NCBI GenBank assembly: GCA_041741535.1
Contig: JBGSJV010000170.1
Coordinates: 1 to 64,000 of the forward strand
DNA length: 64,000 bases
Reading direction: 5' to 3'
Source of the DNA: M30B19 sp041741535
GTDB lineage: Bacteria; Planctomycetota; Planctomycetia; Pirellulales; Pirellulaceae
Shown in pieces: positions 62,251-64,000 of the stretch. Within the stretch, counting starts at the first letter, position 1. Every line of letters starts with the position of its first letter. The notes under the pieces are model-generated. The model made no database searches. It was not told the origin of the DNA and saw only the letters and a list, made by a program, of their open reading frames with translations. The position numbers were made by a program, and so were the translations under genes.

Positions 62251-63024
62251 TTACCAGCTGATCGCCGCGCCATCCGAGCAATTGAATAACTTACGGATAT
62301 CGTCTTCGGACGCTGATGAAGGTATGTTCTTCACGGAGCCGTCGGCCATCGCGACGGTCAAACCGCCTGCATCAGAACAGCTCTGGATCAGGCGCACGGC
62401 TTCATCGACGCTGACGTCCCGTGGTTCCGCCCAAGCGATGTCCGACTCGCGGAGTTCCAACAGCATCGCGGTATTGGACGCCCCGTCAGCGATCTCGCGC
62501 ATTTTTCGCGGCCCCTCAACTCGCAACACCGTATCCGTATCAACCACCGCGACAAAAGCTGTACGGTTGGTGCCTTCCGTATCCGGGCATCTGGGAGAAG
62601 TAAAAGCCCTGACGGTTTCGTTGGTCAGCGTCACATTGGCCGGATCGTCCCAGGCTTTATCGCGTTGCAACCCTTCGTAAATCCGGGCCTCCTCCAGGAA
62701 CGGCAAGATCTGGACTCTCCAACTCAGCAATGGCTCGGATCCAGCACCCGTGGATTGGGCGGCCGGCAATTCGCGATTAGTCATTTCGTAATTGAGCAAA
62801 GCCATAGAAATCTGCTTAGCAGAGTTCTGAACCATGGCTCGTTGAGCAGCGACCCTCGCTTGCGAAATCGCCGGCATCAACAGCATGACCAAGCCTCCAA
62901 TCACACACACGGCCATCACCAACATCACGGCAAGAATGATCAAGACAATCAGCACGACGTTGCTCTTGGCGCCCCCAGATGGAGCTGCGGGAAACTTGGC
63001 GGGGTTGGCATAGGGAGCGGACAT
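62251..63024 (-). CDS. DUF1559-like, membrane-anchored protein
   Basis: This 257-residue protein starts at ATG 63024, eight bases after AGGGA. One membrane helix (VVLIVLIILAVMLVMAVCVIGG) is followed by an extracellular domain with NYEMTNRELPAAQ, LLSWRVQILPFLEEARIYEG and ASNTAMLLELRESD, the pattern of the DUF1559 proteins that planctomycetes carry in great number. The role of DUF1559 is unknown; type IV pilin-like N-termini are usual. This copy lacks a clean pilin peptidase site. The long upstream frame is not coding. Confidence 0.72.
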   Translation of the reverse strand: MSAPYANPAKFPAAPSGGAKSNVVLIVLIILAVMLVMAVCVIGGLVMLLMPAISQARVAAQRAMVQNSAKQISMALLNYEMTNRELPAAQSTGAGSEPLLSWRVQILPFLEEARIYEGLQRDKAWDDPANVTLTNETVRAFTSPRCPDTEGTNRTAFVAVVDTDTVLRVEGPRKMREIADGASNTAMLLELRESDIAWAEPRDVSVDEAVRLIQSCSDAGGLTVAMADGSVKNIPSSASEDDIRKLFNCSDGAAISW

Positions 63025-63383
63025 GTTTGATTCCCTGGGAAAGCTCCACGCCGGACATCGACTGCCGAGCCGATCCAATTCGGAGTGGACGGATAATGGG
63101 CGCGATTCATCTCGCGTGAAGCCTATCCTAACATACCTCGCCCGCGGAAACACACCCAGCAACAGACTAACGCCGGGCGCCAAAAAGAAAAAGGGAGTTC
63201 CCTGAGTCTGCCGAACCGCAAAATGGTTCTCGCTGGACAAGCGTATCCAGCGAAGTACAATAGCGGCCGTGGACCGTTGGCCGCTATTCCGAATAAAGTC
63301 CCCCGCTAAGCCGGTGTCGGTCCATTATCATTGGCCGTCGTCATAGGCCAACGACTTCAAAGAGACCTGGCACCAAGACAACT
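63025..63383. promoter_or_regulatory. Divergent gap with two perfect inverted repeats
   Basis: AATAGCGGCC (63259-63268) and GGCCGCTATT (63279-63288) form a ten-base perfect stem with a ten-base loop. TTGGCC (63331-63336) and GGCCAA (63346-63351) form a second, smaller one. They lie between the DUF1559-like gene and the plus-strand gene at 63384 and have no T-run, so an operator is likelier than a terminator. Nothing else was seen. Confidence 0.45.
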
Positions 63384-64000
63384 ATGGTCGACGAAGCACA
63401 TCGGGTACTCGCGGCCTTGCATCCGGTCGAAATCTGGAATCTCCCGGATGACGTGTTATTGAAGGCGGCAGAACGCCTCGACATGGCTCGCTCGCCAGCA
63501 GACCTTGCCACTTGGCTCCACGCTCGATTGCGCGAACACAAGCGCCTGCCGCGCGAACTACGATCGGTCCCGCCGGTTTGGCCGCGTGGTGTTGCGTTTC
63601 CTTTGGCCGGTGAGCACGGCGGAAAGATCGGATTTGTCAGCGCCAGTCCTTATGCTTCGTTTCCGAAGCGTTCCCACCTATCCCCGCGCGCCGCCATTGC
63701 CGATCAACTGCGCGAGAAGGACCACGGGGCTCCGATTGAAACTGCCGCAAAAAAAATCGTTGATTACTTCAATCGCGATTTCAAATTGAACTTGCCGACC
63801 TCGGTTTGGACGCCCGAGCGTGCCGATGGTGATTCGATCGGGCTGGCGACGTTAGCAGCAACGTTGACCGCACTTTTGGAAGAAACCGCCGGACTCCCCG
63901 CGTTAAGATATCCGGCCGCTTTTTCCGGAGTGGTCCATCTTGAACGTGGCGAACTGAGCCCGGTCGATCCGACAACCCTTCCCGACAAAATCAAAGTTGC
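63384..64000 (+). CDS. Unknown protein, possible Lon-type (S16) protease domain, partial
   Basis: The frame starts at ATG 63384 and is open to the window edge, so about 205 residues are seen and the gene is cut. The first half is helical and Arg/Leu-rich. Residues about 155-205 contain DGDSIGLATLAATLTALLEE, then FSGVVHLERGELSPVD and LPDKIKV. This echoes the Lon protease domain, where GxS holds the catalytic Ser and a Lys follows about 40 residues later in a GGLKEK-type segment. The match is short and from memory. No SD is obvious before the ATG. Confidence 0.45.
   Translation, partial: MVDEAHRVLAALHPVEIWNLPDDVLLKAAERLDMARSPADLATWLHARLREHKRLPRELRSVPPVWPRGVAFPLAGEHGGKIGFVSASPYASFPKRSHLSPRAAIADQLREKDHGAPIETAAKKIVDYFNRDFKLNLPTSVWTPERADGDSIGLATLAATLTALLEETAGLPALRYPAAFSGVVHLERGELSPVDPTTLPDKIKV

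Overview
The window looks like chromosome of a planctomycete, probably Pirellulales-like. The signs are a Gly-rich RRM protein, an FHA-GAF-PP2C phosphatase, an N-anchored DUF1559-type protein, short palindromic REP-like repeats, many Ser/Thr kinases and zinc ribbons, and moderate GC. No rRNA, tRNA or CRISPR array was recognised. Start codons were chosen from Shine-Dalgarno (SD) spacing and family alignment from memory; no search was run.

Layout. (1) 1-10.2 kb, mostly minus: RRM protein, HerA-type ATPase, small zinc-ribbon membrane protein, MobA-like transferase, TlpA-like thioredoxin, FHA-GAF-PP2C phosphatase, phytanoyl-CoA-dioxygenase-like oxygenase, LptE-like and BamD-like lipoproteins. (2) 10.65-26.1 kb, plus: a flagellar operon flgB-flgC-fliE-fliF-fliG-fliH-fliI-fliJ, two MotE-like membrane proteins, fliK-flgD-flgE-flbD-motA-motB. 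(3) 26.1-58.5 kb, all minus: an accessory island of 23 genes between motB and fliL. (4) 58.9-60.9 kb: fliL and fliN on plus, then csrA on minus with a long extension. (5) 61-64 kb: a REP-associated transposase flanked by palindromic repeats, a DUF1559-like protein, and the start of a gene that may carry a Lon-type protease domain.

The island is the main find. In transcription order (58.5 down to 26.1 kb) it encodes: a small membrane protein, a CHAT (caspase-like) protease, an SPFH/band-7 coiled-coil protein, a possible sigma/anti-sigma pair, a membrane-anchored Ser/Thr kinase and another small membrane protein; one unknown protein; an ESCRT-like set (four coiled-coil proteins of Snf7/PspA type plus a Vps4-type AAA ATPase with an N-terminal MIT-like domain); an FHA protein, a second Ser/Thr kinase and a zinc-ribbon membrane protein; then a module with a 1437-residue protein carrying an altered P-loop, two formylglycine-generating-enzyme-fold (FGE) proteins, two P-loop GTPases, a GAP1-N-like protein and a PHD/RING-like membrane protein. 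Six proteins carry Cys4-type zinc ribbons or fingers, and REP-like palindromes sit in several gaps.

My reading, as inference, is a membrane-associated surveillance or conflict system: GTPases, kinases and FHA would sense and relay, the CHAT protease would act, and the Vps4/ESCRT-III-like set would remodel or repair membrane. Its place between motB and fliL suggests it split an ancestral flagellar operon.
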